Positions 63,171 through 64,000 of a stretch of 64,000 nt of DNA are shown here, piece by piece (the first letter of the stretch is position 1; each line of letters begins with the position of its first letter). Both the position numbers and the translations under genes were made by a program. Source of the DNA: Pedobacter terrae (GTDB taxonomy: Bacteria; Bacteroidota; Bacteroidia; Sphingobacteriales; Sphingobacteriaceae). The DNA is taken from positions 186,001-250,000 of the forward strand of contig NZ_FNCH01000008.1 in NCBI RefSeq assembly GCF_900100705.1, given 5' to 3'. Under the pieces are notes generated by a model. The model was given only the letters and a program-made list of their open reading frames with translations, was not told where the DNA came from and did no database searches.

Positions 63171-63924
63171 TCCATTGGTTCATTGGTCATTGGTTCATTG
63201 TTTAATAATTGATTGCCATAAACGCATAGCTTAATTAATCACATTAAGACTAAGGCTTTAGACTAAATAGATTTCTCCATTCCGCGGTGCTCCAGTCGAA
63301 AAGACGTGTCGCTAAGATTAACTGTTACCGATTAATTGACACCCAAAATATAAGCCACCAAGCTATTAATCATGAACGATCTAGCTACTAGCCCTTCGAC
63401 TCCATACCATTGGAATTACTTTATAATTACCTATTAATGAAAGGATTGCGGCATCATGCATTTCCGTATAGATAGGCCATAGCACAGTATCACCGTTCTA
63501 CTTAAAACCGGCCTAATAAATTTTTCGGACTGCACTGTTCCAGCCATACTACTGCCTTCAAAAGAAAAATTTTCAGCCGGCATTTTTTGTTACTTTTTGA
63601 TGCCAAAAAGTAAGAGCCCTTCGGCGGCGGCGAGCCGAGGCAAGAATTGTGCGAAGGAAAAAACGTCAATCATATTGATTTTTATACAATAAATTATCTC
63701 TTAGGACGACATGAATTGCTTTTTTTATTTTAGTTGAGTCCATTGAGCTACCAGACCATTACCCATGAACGATTTAACCATCTACCCTATATTTCATTCT
63801 CCTCAACACTAAACGCTCAGCTCCAACATGGTCTTTTCAGACTATCAACCACACACTATCCAAACGATTGAATATTAACTTCGGGAAAAAATTCATATTT
63901 TTAGCACATCACCCAAATATTGCT
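63171..63924. other. Repeat-bearing gap without a gene
   Basis: Directly after cmk is a short run of direct repeats of (T)GGTTCATT (about 63174-63200). At 63270-63306 there is a motif like that near 3200 (CCATTCCGC...CCAGTCGAAA). At 63590-63613 lies an inverted repeat, TTACTTTTTG and CAAAAAGTAA with a 4-base spacer, then a GC-rich stretch (63617-63643, CCTTCGGCGGCGGCGAGCCGAGG). No coding frame is supported. Confidence 0.6.
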
Positions 63925-64000
63925 ATGAAATTAAAATCCATAACCTTTACCCTATTATTTCTATCCTTCTTTATTTTAAATGCGAATGCCCAAAAAGGCT
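63925..64000 (+). CDS. Exported protein, N-terminal 25 residues only
   Basis: From the ATG at 63925 the frame reads a signal peptide (MKLKSITFTLLFLSFFILN, then ANAQKG) and runs off the window. The AxA-Q cleavage style is typical of Bacteroidota exported proteins. Nothing more can be said about function. Confidence 0.65.
   Translation, partial: MKLKSITFTLLFLSFFILNANAQKG

Overview
The window looks like chromosome of a Bacteroidota member of the Sphingobacteriaceae, most likely Pedobacter or a close relative. The reasons are internal: promoters fit the Bacteroidota pattern TTTG - about 19 nt - TAnnTTTG; there are Bacteroidota-restricted families (DUF4294, DUF4783, DUF4625 lipoproteins, a CarboxypepD-regulatory TonB receptor, BshB1); lipoproteins begin Cys-Lys-Lys-Asp/Glu; and the core genes are AT-rich. 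The genus is inference. No rRNA, tRNA, CRISPR array, integrase, transposase or phage gene was seen.

Layout. 1-8.2 kb is mostly housekeeping: a cut-off PAS-domain protein, topoisomerase IB, fmt, a pabC-like aminotransferase behind an RluD-type pseudouridine synthase, an outer-membrane protein, a PLP enzyme, and a flavodoxin-fold oxidoreductase whose divergent HxlR regulator is a pseudogene. 8.2-9.26 kb is decayed DNA with an aldehyde dehydrogenase relic. 9.27-16.3 kb is a one-direction cluster: a small Cys/His protein, a ZnuD-like TonB receptor, four surface-type lipoproteins (DUF4625 family or related) rich in His-x-His motifs, and a TlpA-like redoxin, closed by a strong terminator. I read it as a metal-acquisition module and the best candidate for an undescribed system here.

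16.3-35.8 kb is a dense set of ion, osmotic and envelope stress genes: a frameshifted BCCT transporter, a Kv-type channel, NhaA, a DUF389 protein, an orphan extracytoplasmic sensor, an APC permease, MscS, two CPA1 antiporters, DUF2254, an AI-2E-type permease and a fused trehalose-6-phosphate synthase/phosphatase. By eye this stretch is richer in G+C than its flanks and contains broken genes, which suggests a transferred or patchwork stress island.

36-64 kb returns to core genes: lysine 6-transaminase, a methyltransferase, an acyl-CoA dehydrogenase whose 5' end and upstream DNA are tandemly duplicated, bshB1 with a glutathione-peroxidase-like gene and a DUF4294 gene, a RelA/SpoT homologue, a Fur-family regulator, purA, a toxin-antitoxin pair, pabB, an M48 lipoprotein protease, plsY, nadC, gpmI, lon, an LpxR-like protein, an L,D-transpeptidase, a MACPF lipoprotein, arfB and cmk. 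Intergenic spaces hold many interspersed and inverted repeats, including a two-hairpin structured element present at 2.9 kb and 38.9 kb.
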